NCBI GenBank assembly: GCA_030432235.1
Contig: JAUIHT010000003.1
Span: 248,001-312,000 of the forward strand
DNA: 64,000 nucleotides
Source: Verrucomicrobiia bacterium
GTDB taxonomy: Bacteria; Verrucomicrobiota; Verrucomicrobiia; Opitutales; Cerasicoccaceae
Reading direction: 5' to 3'
In this document: positions 33,970-42,485 of the stretch, piece after piece
Numbering within the stretch: position 1 is the stretch's first letter
Layout of the letters: each line of letters begins with the position of its first letter
Notes under the pieces: model-generated
Told to the model about the DNA's origin: nothing
What the model saw: the letters and a program-made list of their open reading frames with translations, nothing else
Databases searched by the model: none
Position numbers and translations under genes: made by a program

Positions 33970-34025
33970 CCCCAGGTAGGCCTACCGGCCAACCTGGGGC
34001 TAAAATACGAAGCCCCGTTGGGGCA
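33970..34025 (+). repeat. RAYT-associated palindromic module, copy 3
   Basis: CCCCAGGT...ACCTGGGG (33970-33999), CTAAAATACGA, then AGCCCCGTTGGGGC (34011-34024). It matches copy 2 in order, spacing and orientation. Confidence 0.75.
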
Positions 34026-34158
34026 ACTGTGGCAGCATCTCGGAAATAAACCCCGATTGGCTGCGCCCTACCCCCTGAGAGGCAACGGTGGGAATAATTT
34101 CGCTGGCTACTGGCTCTTATTAGGCCAGAATATAGGCAAAACCCAATTCCTACGACTT

Positions 34159-36711
34159 ATGAAAACTCTCCTGCTTTCCTTTATCGCGGCGCTGACGTTG
34201 GCGTCGCTTCCGCTTCACGGCCAGGCCCTTGATGCCGAGCAATACTTTGGCGACCTCGCCCCCGCCGGTGACGGCTGGTATTACGACGATGTCTTCGGCT
34301 ACATTTACCCGCTGGAGCAGCCATGGGTCTACGTCTACTCGCTCGGCAAGCCCATCGCCATCGTCGGCACGGACGCCCAGCTTGACCGGCACTACACTTA
34401 CGACAGCTTTTTCGGCTGGGGCTACATCAGCCTCGATACCTCGCCCTGGATGTACCTCTACGACACCGACGGCACCGTGGGCGACCTCGACTCCGTGGCA
34501 GAGGGCTGGTACTACTCCTACGGCCTGTCCACTGGCGGTGCGGCCCCCAACGCCTATTACGCGAGCTCCCTGGCGACCACGGTCAACTCCGCGCTGACCG
34601 TCGAGGTGGTCAACGGCACGGATGAAGCCGTCTCCGCGGCCAACGCGGTGCCCGACGCCAACATCTACGTGACGCTCTACAGCGGCAAGACCGGCACCTT
34701 CACCCCAGCCGCCGTGGGGCTCAACCAATCGATGACCTTCAATAGCCAGAAGAAAAAGAACGCCTTCACCTTCCAGACGACAGACTGGGAATCGGGCCGC
34801 ATGTTCATCTCCTACGACAATAAGGCGGCCTCTGGCGGCGGCTACACGCCCAACACCGGGAAGATGCCCGACTCCCAGTCCAAAATCGATTCGTTTTCCA
34901 AGACCCTTCCCCGCAACGACAAAATCGAAATCACCTACCAGTTCAAAGGTGGCGTGCCCACGGGCGCGTGCAATCTGACCGCGGTCGACTACTTCGGCGT
35001 GCCGCTTCAGCTCGAAACCCTCGACGCCGCCGGGAATGTTTTGCAGTCCTTCACCTTCTTCGACAACACCACCACGGTGACGAACGACGTCACCGCCATC
35101 AACAGCAACGTCGCCAGCAAGGCCCTGATCAAGGACGCCAACGGCAACTTCCTGCGCGTGCTCGCGCCCGTGGAGTGGTCCAGCCCCAACTCCAGCTCGC
35201 CGGACTACGAGGGCAACAACCCCTACCCGTCCATGTCCGCCTACGTCGCCAGCGTGAACGGCACGACGGTCACAATCGAAGGCTATTACAACGGCGTCGC
35301 CGGGCAGTACCCGCCCGCTTCCTACAGCTACAGCGGGCAAATCAGCAGCACCGGCCCGACCACGCTCACCGGCACGCTGTCCACAGACGGCGGCGCGCCC
35401 AGCGCCGGGCAGAATGTCGTCATCCAGGCGGCGGACCTCATCAGTGGCATTTATACGGCCAACCCACCCTACACCAAGGGCGGCGCCGCCGGCGCCATCG
35501 GCGACAACGACGTCTACTCCGCCATCATGCGTGACCTGCTCAGCGGGTTCAACGGCGGCTACATCGGCGGCACTTATGGCAGTTTACCCAGTGACCAGTG
35601 GTGGGACAAGCCCCCCTTCGTCGCGCAGGGCAACAACCAGTACTACAACCAGTACGCCAAGGCCATCCAGGACGACTCCCAGGCCTACGGCTTCCCCTTC
35701 AGCGACCGCCTGCGCAGCCAGCTCGCCTACTTCAACCAGGACACCGCCACACTGCGCATCACCATCCTGCCGGACGACCTGCTCAACGCGCCGCACGTCA
35801 CCGTGTCCGACATCACGGACACCTCCGTCAAGCTGGACTGGAGCGCCGTGCCCAACGCCACCGGCTACACCCTGGAGTACTACCCGCCGCTCACCGGCAC
35901 CACCGCAAGCCTCGGCAACGTTACCACGAAGACCGTTACCGGGCTGACCCCGGGCACGCCCTACACCTTCTACCTCCGCGCCACCGCCAACAGCGGGGCG
36001 GTCATGTCGCAGGACTTCCCGGTGCAGGCCACCACCACCGGCACGCGGCCCCTCGTCAAGGGCACGGCCCAGTGGCAGGCCTCGTTCACCTTCTACAAGC
36101 CGCTCATCCAGACCGGCGACACCGTGACCATTAACGGCCTCACCGCCACCATCGATCCGAGCACGACCAACCTCACCTTCCAGAACGGCACCATTCAAAA
36201 CTACACCAAAGTCAGCGGCGGCAACTATCCCTCGCTACAACCTGGGCCCGGACCCGCCGTCACGGTGACGGGCGACGGCTTCGGCGCGGCGGCGGTGTCC
36301 ACCGTCAGCGGCACGCACAGCGTGGACTTCGTCAATCCGTCCAAGATCGGCTTCGGCTACACCAACGCCACCGTCAGCATCCCCGGCGGCAGCCCGGACG
36401 CCAACTACACGGCGCAAATCACCACCACGCCGCAGATGACGCTGCCGGTCTCCTGCAAGCTCAACCAGCAGAACGCCTACGTGCTGACCTGGAAGCGCGC
36501 AAACGGCGACATCGTCTTCGAGACCATGCTCTACGCCGATGTGGCAGGCCTGGCCCCCGGCGGCAATGCCATGATGGACCTGGCCACGGTCAAACCCGGC
36601 TCCACCGCGACCTTCCTGGAGGGTAACACCTACCCGCCCATGATCGGCCAGTCCGGTGGCAACGACCCCTGGGTCGTCTTCCTCCTGGTCAAGCCCGACT
36701 TCGTCAAGTAG
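34159..36711 (+). CDS. Secreted GH64-like (beta-1,3-glucanase superfamily) protein with FN3 domain
   Basis: An 850-residue exported protein from the ATG at 34159 (MKTLLLSFIAALTLA); the frame runs further upstream through repeats. Residues about 25-125 are W/Y-rich units such as GDGWYYDDVFGYIYPLEQPW and FGWGYISLDTSPWMYLYD. Residues about 145-550 resemble the GH64/thaumatin-like glucanase fold (NIYVTLYSG, NLTAVDYFGVPLQLE, SAIMRDLLSGFNGGYIGG, AYGFPFSDRLRSQ). A fibronectin type III domain follows (about 550-635), then a beta-rich tail. The GH64 assignment rests on motif memory, and catalytic residues were not verified. With the GH16 enzyme it suggests beta-glucan use. Confidence 0.7.
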   Translation: MKTLLLSFIAALTLASLPLHGQALDAEQYFGDLAPAGDGWYYDDVFGYIYPLEQPWVYVYSLGKPIAIVGTDAQLDRHYTYDSFFGWGYISLDTSPWMYLYDTDGTVGDLDSVAEGWYYSYGLSTGGAAPNAYYASSLATTVNSALTVEVVNGTDEAVSAANAVPDANIYVTLYSGKTGTFTPAAVGLNQSMTFNSQKKKNAFTFQTTDWESGRMFISYDNKAASGGGYTPNTGKMPDSQSKIDSFSKTLPRNDKIEITYQFKGGVPTGACNLTAVDYFGVPLQLETLDAAGNVLQSFTFFDNTTTVTNDVTAINSNVASKALIKDANGNFLRVLAPVEWSSPNSSSPDYEGNNPYPSMSAYVASVNGTTVTIEGYYNGVAGQYPPASYSYSGQISSTGPTTLTGTLSTDGGAPSAGQNVVIQAADLISGIYTANPPYTKGGAAGAIGDNDVYSAIMRDLLSGFNGGYIGGTYGSLPSDQWWDKPPFVAQGNNQYYNQYAKAIQDDSQAYGFPFSDRLRSQLAYFNQDTATLRITILPDDLLNAPHVTVSDITDTSVKLDWSAVPNATGYTLEYYPPLTGTTASLGNVTTKTVTGLTPGTPYTFYLRATANSGAVMSQDFPVQATTTGTRPLVKGTAQWQASFTFYKPLIQTGDTVTINGLTATIDPSTTNLTFQNGTIQNYTKVSGGNYPSLQPGPGPAVTVTGDGFGAAAVSTVSGTHSVDFVNPSKIGFGYTNATVSIPGGSPDANYTAQITTTPQMTLPVSCKLNQQNAYVLTWKRANGDIVFETMLYADVAGLAPGGNAMMDLATVKPGSTATFLEGNTYPPMIGQSGGNDPWVVFLLVKPDFVK

Positions 36712-36734
36712 GCCGCCATTAAGCTTTACAACGC

Positions 36735-36770
36735 AAAGCCCGTCTTCATCCAAAGACGGGCTTTTTATTT
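36735..36770 (+). terminator. Terminator between the GH64-like gene and corA
   Basis: AAAGCCCGTCTT (36735-36746) pairs perfectly with AAGACGGGCTTT (36753-36764), followed by a T-rich tail. It lies between convergent genes. Confidence 0.85.
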
Positions 36771-36774
36771 TTAC

Positions 36775-37983
36775 TCAACCGCCGCCGATCCAGCCTTTGC
36801 GGCGGAAGAAGATGAAGAGCCCAGCGGTAATGCTGAGACACGCGCCCCAGAAGATATAATAACTGTACTCGAATCCCAGCTCGGGGATGTGCTCGAAGTT
36901 CATCCCGTAGACGCCCGCCACGAAGGTAATCGGTATAAAAAACGAGGCCATGATGGTCAGCACCTTCATGACTTCGTTCATCTTGTTGGCCACGGAGGTG
37001 TGGTAGAGGTCGTTCAGGCCGGAGGCGGTTTCGCGATAGGACTCGATGACCTCCAGGGCCTGCAGGCAGTGGTCGTAGACGTCGCGCAGGTAGGTCTTGA
37101 AGGCGGGGCCGATCAACTTGCTCTCGCCGCGCTCCAGGGCCAGGAGGAGCTCACGCGTGGGCCACACCTGGCGACGCAGTGCCGAGAGGTCGCGCTTCAT
37201 GGCAAAGAGCTGCTGCTGCTCGCTCGGTTGGGGATTGTTGGTAATCGCCTCCTCCAGCTCTTCCATGGCGCTGCCATAGCGTTCGCACAGGGGGAAGAGG
37301 TGGTCGACAATGCTGTCCAGCAAGGCGTAGAGCAGGTAGTCGGGCTTGCTCTGACGGAAGCGGCTGTTCTCACGGTCGAGACGTTCGCGCACTGGGTCGA
37401 AGACGTCGCCCGACATTTCCTGGAAGGTGATCAACGTATCCTCGAAAACGAACATGCTGATCTGCTCGTTAATGAGCTTGTTCTTGAGCAGCGTCATCTG
37501 GCGAGCGACGAGGAAGAGGTGGTTTTCGTACTCCTCGCACTTGGGCCGCTGGTAGACGTTGAGCACGTCCTCGGCGGCCAGCAGGTGAAAGCCGTAGTGC
37601 TTTTGCAGCTTGTCCACCACCGCGGCGCTGAGCCCGTCGATGTTCAGCCAGCGCACATGCACATGGCCGGCGCGCGGCGCGGCGAGGAACTCGTCGAGGT
37701 CGGTCACCTCCATGCGGTTGAGGTAGCTGGGGCCGTAATCGATACAGGTAATCTTGACCGGCGTCGGGCCATGCTCCTCCTCCTGCTCCAGGAAGGCCTC
37801 GATACCCGGCTTCTGACCGGGCTTGCTGAAGAACTTCGGGATCGGCTTCGTGGCCAGCTCTACCCCGTGCGAAAAGATGCCGCCGATGCCTGTGAGAGAC
37901 TTCTTCACCGTCCCGATAGGATCGGTGGCGGCGTGCAGGGCGCTCTTGAGCGACTCGGTGACTTGCTTGGGCTTTATAGGCAT
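36775..37983 (-). CDS. corA: CorA-type magnesium/cobalt transporter
   Basis: A homopentameric inner-membrane Mg2+ channel of 402 residues, longer than usual because of an N-terminal extension of about 60 residues. The C-terminus has the two membrane helices with the GMN signature (Gly360-Met-Asn362) in VAGVYGMNF between them, and a short basic tail. The cytoplasmic funnel contains RQMTLLKNKLINEQISMFV and a long stalk helix. It starts 2 bp after glpD and is clearly in the same operon. Confidence 0.93.
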   Translation of the reverse strand: MPIKPKQVTESLKSALHAATDPIGTVKKSLTGIGGIFSHGVELATKPIPKFFSKPGQKPGIEAFLEQEEEHGPTPVKITCIDYGPSYLNRMEVTDLDEFLAAPRAGHVHVRWLNIDGLSAAVVDKLQKHYGFHLLAAEDVLNVYQRPKCEEYENHLFLVARQMTLLKNKLINEQISMFVFEDTLITFQEMSGDVFDPVRERLDRENSRFRQSKPDYLLYALLDSIVDHLFPLCERYGSAMEELEEAITNNPQPSEQQQLFAMKRDLSALRRQVWPTRELLLALERGESKLIGPAFKTYLRDVYDHCLQALEVIESYRETASGLNDLYHTSVANKMNEVMKVLTIMASFFIPITFVAGVYGMNFEHIPELGFEYSYYIFWGACLSITAGLFIFFRRKGWIGGG

Positions 37984-37985
37984 CG

Positions 37986-39551
37986 TTAGCTTTTAACCAG
38001 ATAACCTTGAGCGTTCTCGATGAAATCTTCGGCCGTCTTCTGCGCCCAGACCGAGTCCTTGTGCAGTTCGCCTGCCAACAGCTCGGCGGCGGCGGGCGCG
38101 GCCTCGATGGCAGCCTTGGCGTCGAGCAAAAGGGCGCGGGTGCGGCGAGCCAGCAGGTCGTCCACGGTACGCGCCATCTCGTGGCGGGCAGACCAGAGCA
38201 GCTCGCCATAAGTATAGGGCAGACGCTGGTGGATGGGCCGGATCAATTCGTGGTCCTCATTCGCCAGCTTCATGATAGCAGGGGCATCGCTGCCATAGAG
38301 ACCGATGAGCGAAGGGCCGTCCACCTTTTGCGTGGTGCTGCCGTGGATGGGTAAGTGATGCGTGCGGCAGGGGCGGTGCTCAAAGCCCGCCAGCGGCTCG
38401 GCGTGGTCGATGGCATCCTCGGCCATCTTGCGGTAGGTGGTCCACTTGCCTCCGGTGATGGTCAGCAAGCCGCTTTCGGAAACGACGATGGTATGGTCTC
38501 GCGAAAGCGCCGCGGTGTTGCCGCCGTCACCGTGTTTGACCAGCGGACGCAGCCCTGCGTAGACACTAAGCACGTCGCGCCGATGGGGATCGTGATGCAT
38601 GTAGCGGCGGGCGTTGGTCAGGATAAAATCGATCTCCTCTTCCAGTGCGCGTGGCTCGAGGGAAATTTCGTCGCGGGGCGTATCGGTGGTGCCGACGATG
38701 ACGTAGTCGTGCCACGGCACGGCGAAGAGCACGCGGCCGTCGGTAGTGTGCGGCACCATGATGGCGGCGTCGCGGGGCACGAACGTTTTCGGCAAAACCA
38801 GGTGCACGCCCTGGCTGGCCGCGATCATCTTCGGTGCCTGGGGCGCGTCCATCTGGCGCAGGCCATCGGAGAAAACACCGCAAGCGTTGATCACGCACTT
38901 GGCCGGCAGGGTCAACTCGCGGCCCGACTCCAGGTCCGTCGCGGTGACGCCGCTGACGAAGCCGTCCTTCTTGGTCAGCCCGGTGACCTTGGCGTAGTTG
39001 AGCACCGTACCGCCGAGGTCCTCGACGGTCTGGGCGAGGTTGACCGCCAGCCGGGCATCGTCGAACTGGCCGTCGTAGTAAATGACGCCGCCGAGAAGGT
39101 CTTCTTGCTCCAACGTCGGAATCTGCTCGAGGGTCTGGCGCTTGGTCAGGGGCCGCGAGGGCTCCAGACCGAGCCGACCTGCAAGGGCATCGTAGACCTT
39201 CATGCCAACGCCGTAGAAAGGGCCCTCCCACCAGTTGTAAATCGGCACGATGAAGGACTGGTGCCGCGCTAGGTGCGGGGCGTTGCCGCAGAGCAGCCCA
39301 CGCTCCTTCAGCGCCTCCAGCACGAGCGAGACGTTGCCCTGCTTGAGATAGCGCACACCGCCGTGTACGAGCTTGGTGCTGCGGCTGGACGTGCCCTTGG
39401 CGAAGTCCGCCTGTTCCAGCAGCGCGACCTTGTAACCGCGCGCGGCGGCATCCACCGCACAGCCGAGGCCGGTCGCCCCACCGCCGACCACGACGATGTC
39501 CCAGGCTTCCTTGGCGTTATCGATTCGTTCGAGGGAGTCGTCGCGATTCAT
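37986..39551 (-). CDS. glpD: FAD-dependent glycerol-3-phosphate dehydrogenase
   Basis: Oxidises glycerol-3-phosphate to dihydroxyacetone phosphate and passes electrons to quinone at the inner membrane. It is 521 residues. The FAD motif VVVGGGATGLGCAVDAAARG is near residues 21-40. Typical downstream blocks are GTSSRSTKLVHGGVRYL, DGQFDDARLAVNLAQT, VPWHDYVIVGTTDTPRD and LLTITGGKWTTYRKMAEDA, with a C-terminal helical cap. It is followed by corA with a 2-bp gap. No glpF or glpK is nearby. Confidence 0.95.
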   Translation of the reverse strand: MNRDDSLERIDNAKEAWDIVVVGGGATGLGCAVDAAARGYKVALLEQADFAKGTSSRSTKLVHGGVRYLKQGNVSLVLEALKERGLLCGNAPHLARHQSFIVPIYNWWEGPFYGVGMKVYDALAGRLGLEPSRPLTKRQTLEQIPTLEQEDLLGGVIYYDGQFDDARLAVNLAQTVEDLGGTVLNYAKVTGLTKKDGFVSGVTATDLESGRELTLPAKCVINACGVFSDGLRQMDAPQAPKMIAASQGVHLVLPKTFVPRDAAIMVPHTTDGRVLFAVPWHDYVIVGTTDTPRDEISLEPRALEEEIDFILTNARRYMHHDPHRRDVLSVYAGLRPLVKHGDGGNTAALSRDHTIVVSESGLLTITGGKWTTYRKMAEDAIDHAEPLAGFEHRPCRTHHLPIHGSTTQKVDGPSLIGLYGSDAPAIMKLANEDHELIRPIHQRLPYTYGELLWSARHEMARTVDDLLARRTRALLLDAKAAIEAAPAAAELLAGELHKDSVWAQKTAEDFIENAQGYLVKS

Positions 39552-39574
39552 GGGGCAAAAAAGTAATGACAGGC

Positions 39575-40036
39575 TCAGCCAATGATGGAAGCCATGTTTC
39601 GAGAATCCTCAGCGGGGGTTTTGCAGATCATTTCAAAACAGTTATCAAATTCCGTGTATTCGGCAAACCCGAGGCGTTCATAGAAACATTTGGCCGGATT
39701 ACCTTTCAAGACTTTTAACCGGACGTCGCGTCCTTCCCGATGAGCCCGTTCAATGATGGACTGCACAATCGAAGTGCCAATCCCCCTGCCCTGATAGTCT
39801 TCCCGTATCTGGATATCTTTGATAAAAGCCATATCGGATTCCCAATAAGTTTTCAGCATGCCGACATCTTCACCATCACATTGAATGATTAGTGTCACCT
39901 CCGGCTCAAAACTCTCCCGAAACAAGCTCTCGTCCCAGCTATGGGTCAACTCCACATAGGGCCGCATAACACGCTCATAAAAGGCCTCCAGCCAATCGAT
40001 GTCGTCCTGCTTTGCCTGGCGAAAGCTGAGTTTCAT
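39575..40036 (-). CDS. GNAT family N-acetyltransferase
   Basis: A 153-residue acetyltransferase with a complete GNAT fold. The acetyl-CoA loop reads REDYQGRGIGTSIVQSII (Q/RxxGxG/A). The C-terminal part has LKVLKGNPAKCFYERLGFAE, the common end of RimI-like proteins. The acceptor is unknown. It starts 9 bp after the GT4 glycosyltransferase gene and so is the last gene of the putative M20-gpgS-GT operon. Confidence 0.88.
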   Translation of the reverse strand: MKLSFRQAKQDDIDWLEAFYERVMRPYVELTHSWDESLFRESFEPEVTLIIQCDGEDVGMLKTYWESDMAFIKDIQIREDYQGRGIGTSIVQSIIERAHREGRDVRLKVLKGNPAKCFYERLGFAEYTEFDNCFEMICKTPAEDSRNMASIIG

Positions 40037-40045
40037 AAAGGTGCT

Positions 40046-41470
40046 TCAAGTCCGCAGCAGATAAAAGCGCTCGGGCTGCAAAAATTGGCGCAGGAGCAAA
40101 TCCCAGGGCAGCGAAGTAATCTCGCCGATGTCGCTACGCTTCATCTCGGCGTAGATGGCCGTCAGGCGGTCACCGTAGGCGGCGAGGGAGAAGTTCTCCT
40201 CGATGGCCTCGCGGTTGTGCTCGATAGCGCTGTCGCCGAGGAAGCCGGGACGATCCGTACGCACGGCATCTGCTGCGGCGGGGTCAGCCACCAATTTGGC
40301 GATAACGCTCTCCTGCATGGATTCATCGAGCCGCCCGAAATCAACGAAACCGTGACGGCAGGCCGCGCCCAGCGCGCGCTCGGCGGCGTCTTCCGGTATA
40401 GGTTCGCCGTAGGACTCGTAGGAAGCGCGAAGGGCCTCGTCGAGCGCGGCACGGAGGCGGTCGGCGCCGACCCAGTCCAGCGGCACGTCGAGGCGATTGT
40501 ATAGGCCGTTCAAATGAACACCTGCGTCACCGAACTCGGCGGTAATTTCGGGGAGGTTGCGGCCGCGCAGGGAGCGGTTGTAGAGCCAGGGCTCGAGGAA
40601 GGCCAAGCCGAAGCCCTCGGCCACGCTCGTGGTAACAATTTCCTTGGAGGCCGCGAGGATCTTCCCGAAGTCATGCGTCTCGCCCAAACCGAAGAGCACG
40701 GGAATATTTTGCTCCCGGGCGAATTCCACCCAACGGTCGTAGACGGGGCGAGCGGCAGGATTGGCCGGGCCGAGGGTCGAGCCATAGCGGACCTCATCAC
40801 CCCCGAGGACGGCCTGCAGGACGAACTCGCCCATGTTTTTGCGGCGAATACCGCGCGTGGGATAAACAATGAGCGGGCGGCCCACAGCCTCGGGAATAGG
40901 CTCGGCCTCGGTGGGAATCTCCGGCGCGGTGACGGCATTGGAAAGCAGGTGCAGGTTGCTCGCGGGCAGGCCGATTTCCTTGAGGGCACGGGCGTCGCGA
41001 CCGTTGATCGGCGCGTAGTGAATCTGCGAAGCCAGCGGATACAACCGGGACATGTCGGCGAGCTGCGAACGCAATAGCTCGTAGTTGGCCGGACGACCGT
41101 CCTCGGCGAAGTCGTGCATCTGCAGGAGCACGGGGCGTTCGATGGCGAGCTTGCCCGCGGCCTCGGGCACGGCGGCGTTCTTGCCCAGAGAGTGATTATG
41201 AATGTGCCAGATATCCGGCTCGCCGTTGAGGAACTTGCGCGCCGTGCGCTTCATCTCGAAGGCCAGCGCACCGCTATCCAATTTTTCATTCGGCAAGGTG
41301 TAGCGCAGCGCCGACACCAGCCCCACCTGATAATCCACCGGCCCTTCCGGCAAATCGCTGGAGAGCACCACCACATTGTGTCCCAAGGCCGTCAATGCCT
41401 TGGCCGCGTGCCCGATGACACGCGTAACCCCACCGGGTTTCAGGTGATAATGAACAATGGCGATATCCAT
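40046..41470 (-). CDS. GT-B glycosyltransferase (family 4-like)
   Basis: A 474-residue retaining GT-B enzyme from the ATG at 41470, which follows an AAGAG sequence; an ATG five codons upstream is possible. The N-terminal donor/acceptor fold shows HYHLKPGGVTRVIGHAAKAL and DIWHIHNHSLGKN. The C-terminal half shows IVYPTRGIRRKNMGEFV and TTSVAEGFGLAFLEPWLYN, the EGFGLxxLE motif of family 4. It is 34 bp downstream of a GpgS-like synthase, so it may extend or modify glucosyl-3-phosphoglycerate, for example to a mannosylglucosyl form. That role is inferred from context. Confidence 0.85.
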   Translation of the reverse strand: MDIAIVHYHLKPGGVTRVIGHAAKALTALGHNVVVLSSDLPEGPVDYQVGLVSALRYTLPNEKLDSGALAFEMKRTARKFLNGEPDIWHIHNHSLGKNAAVPEAAGKLAIERPVLLQMHDFAEDGRPANYELLRSQLADMSRLYPLASQIHYAPINGRDARALKEIGLPASNLHLLSNAVTAPEIPTEAEPIPEAVGRPLIVYPTRGIRRKNMGEFVLQAVLGGDEVRYGSTLGPANPAARPVYDRWVEFAREQNIPVLFGLGETHDFGKILAASKEIVTTSVAEGFGLAFLEPWLYNRSLRGRNLPEITAEFGDAGVHLNGLYNRLDVPLDWVGADRLRAALDEALRASYESYGEPIPEDAAERALGAACRHGFVDFGRLDESMQESVIAKLVADPAAADAVRTDRPGFLGDSAIEHNREAIEENFSLAAYGDRLTAIYAEMKRSDIGEITSLPWDLLLRQFLQPERFYLLRT

Positions 41471-41504
41471 GCGCTCTTGTATCATAGGTGTGATACAGAT
41501 GCGA

Positions 41505-42485
41505 TCAAGTGTCGTAGCCCATTTTTTGGCGATAGCCGGCGATGTCGATCATGGGCGGGCGCTCCTCCTCGACGATAGTGTGCAGAACCTGGCCGTACTG
41601 CTGGTCCTTGACCTGGAACTGACGCAGAATGTTGTGCATCTCGGGCAAGTGGCCGTCCATGCCCATCTTTTGCATGCGCCCAAGGAAGCTCTGCAGGATA
41701 CCAAAGCTCATCTTGCCCAGCGAGAGCGTTTCCTGGTTGCGGTGAACGCGCTGGTCGAGGTCGGTCTGCCCGAAGGCCTCCATCCCCCACTCCTTGTAAA
41801 CGTCGAGGATGTGAGCGGTTTCCACCCCGTAACCGATGGGGAACGGGATGCGCTCCAGCACATGGCGGCGCACGGCGTACTCACCGGAAAGCGGCTGGAT
41901 GAGGCCCGTCAGCTCCGGGTAGAAAAGCGAGAAGAGCGGCCGCACCAAAATCTCCGTCACGCGCCCGCCACCGCTGGGACGGATACCCTGACTGAAGGCG
42001 AGCGGGCGGTCGTAGAAGGCTTTGACGTAACTGATCTCCGGGCGGTACAACAGCGGCGCGACCAGCCCGTAGCAAAAGCGCGGGTGGATGTTTTTAATAT
42101 CCGCATCGACGTAGCAGATGATGTCGCCGCGCAGCTGATGGATGGCCTTCCAAAGATTTTCTCCCTTGCCACGCTTGTGGCCCTCCTCCGGCAGAATGTC
42201 CCCGGCGAAGTAGGTATCGGCCCCGAAGGAGGCAGCGACTTCGAGGGTTTTGTCAGTCGAGCCGGAGTCGATGACCGCGATCTCGTCGACCAACGGGTAG
42301 CGTTCCATCAGCTCGGAGCGCAGGATGACGATCTCCTTGCCGATGGTGACCTCCTCGTTGAGCGTGGGTATGCACAGCGAGATGGTCAGGCCCGTCTTTT
42401 CCTTCTGCTTCAGCAACTCGCGCTGGTCGAAGAACTGCGAGTGGTGAAAGGTGTTGCGCTGAATCCAGTTTTCAATCGTCGGCAT
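41505..42485 (-). CDS. gpgS: Glucosyl-3-phosphoglycerate synthase-like glycosyltransferase (GT81/GT2)
   Basis: Probably transfers glucose from a nucleotide sugar to 3-phosphoglycerate, the first step to glucosylglycerate-type compatible solutes. It is 326 residues from the ATG at 42485. The GT-A fold shows SLCIPTLNEEVTIG, VIDSGSTDKTLE, the metal motif CYVDADIKN and the GpgS-typical PLSGEYAVRRHVLERIPF followed by GYGVETAHILDVYKEWG. The start lies inside the end of the upstream M20 gene (14-bp overlap), indicating translational coupling. Donor and acceptor are inferred from family resemblance. Confidence 0.82.
   Translation of the reverse strand: MPTIENWIQRNTFHHSQFFDQRELLKQKEKTGLTISLCIPTLNEEVTIGKEIVILRSELMERYPLVDEIAVIDSGSTDKTLEVAASFGADTYFAGDILPEEGHKRGKGENLWKAIHQLRGDIICYVDADIKNIHPRFCYGLVAPLLYRPEISYVKAFYDRPLAFSQGIRPSGGGRVTEILVRPLFSLFYPELTGLIQPLSGEYAVRRHVLERIPFPIGYGVETAHILDVYKEWGMEAFGQTDLDQRVHRNQETLSLGKMSFGILQSFLGRMQKMGMDGHLPEMHNILRQFQVKDQQYGQVLHTIVEEERPPMIDIAGYRQKMGYDT

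Noticed and set aside
33910-34158. An 83-codon N-terminal extension of the GH64-like protein.
   Set aside because: It translates the RAYT-associated palindromes; the ATG at 34159 begins a clear signal peptide.
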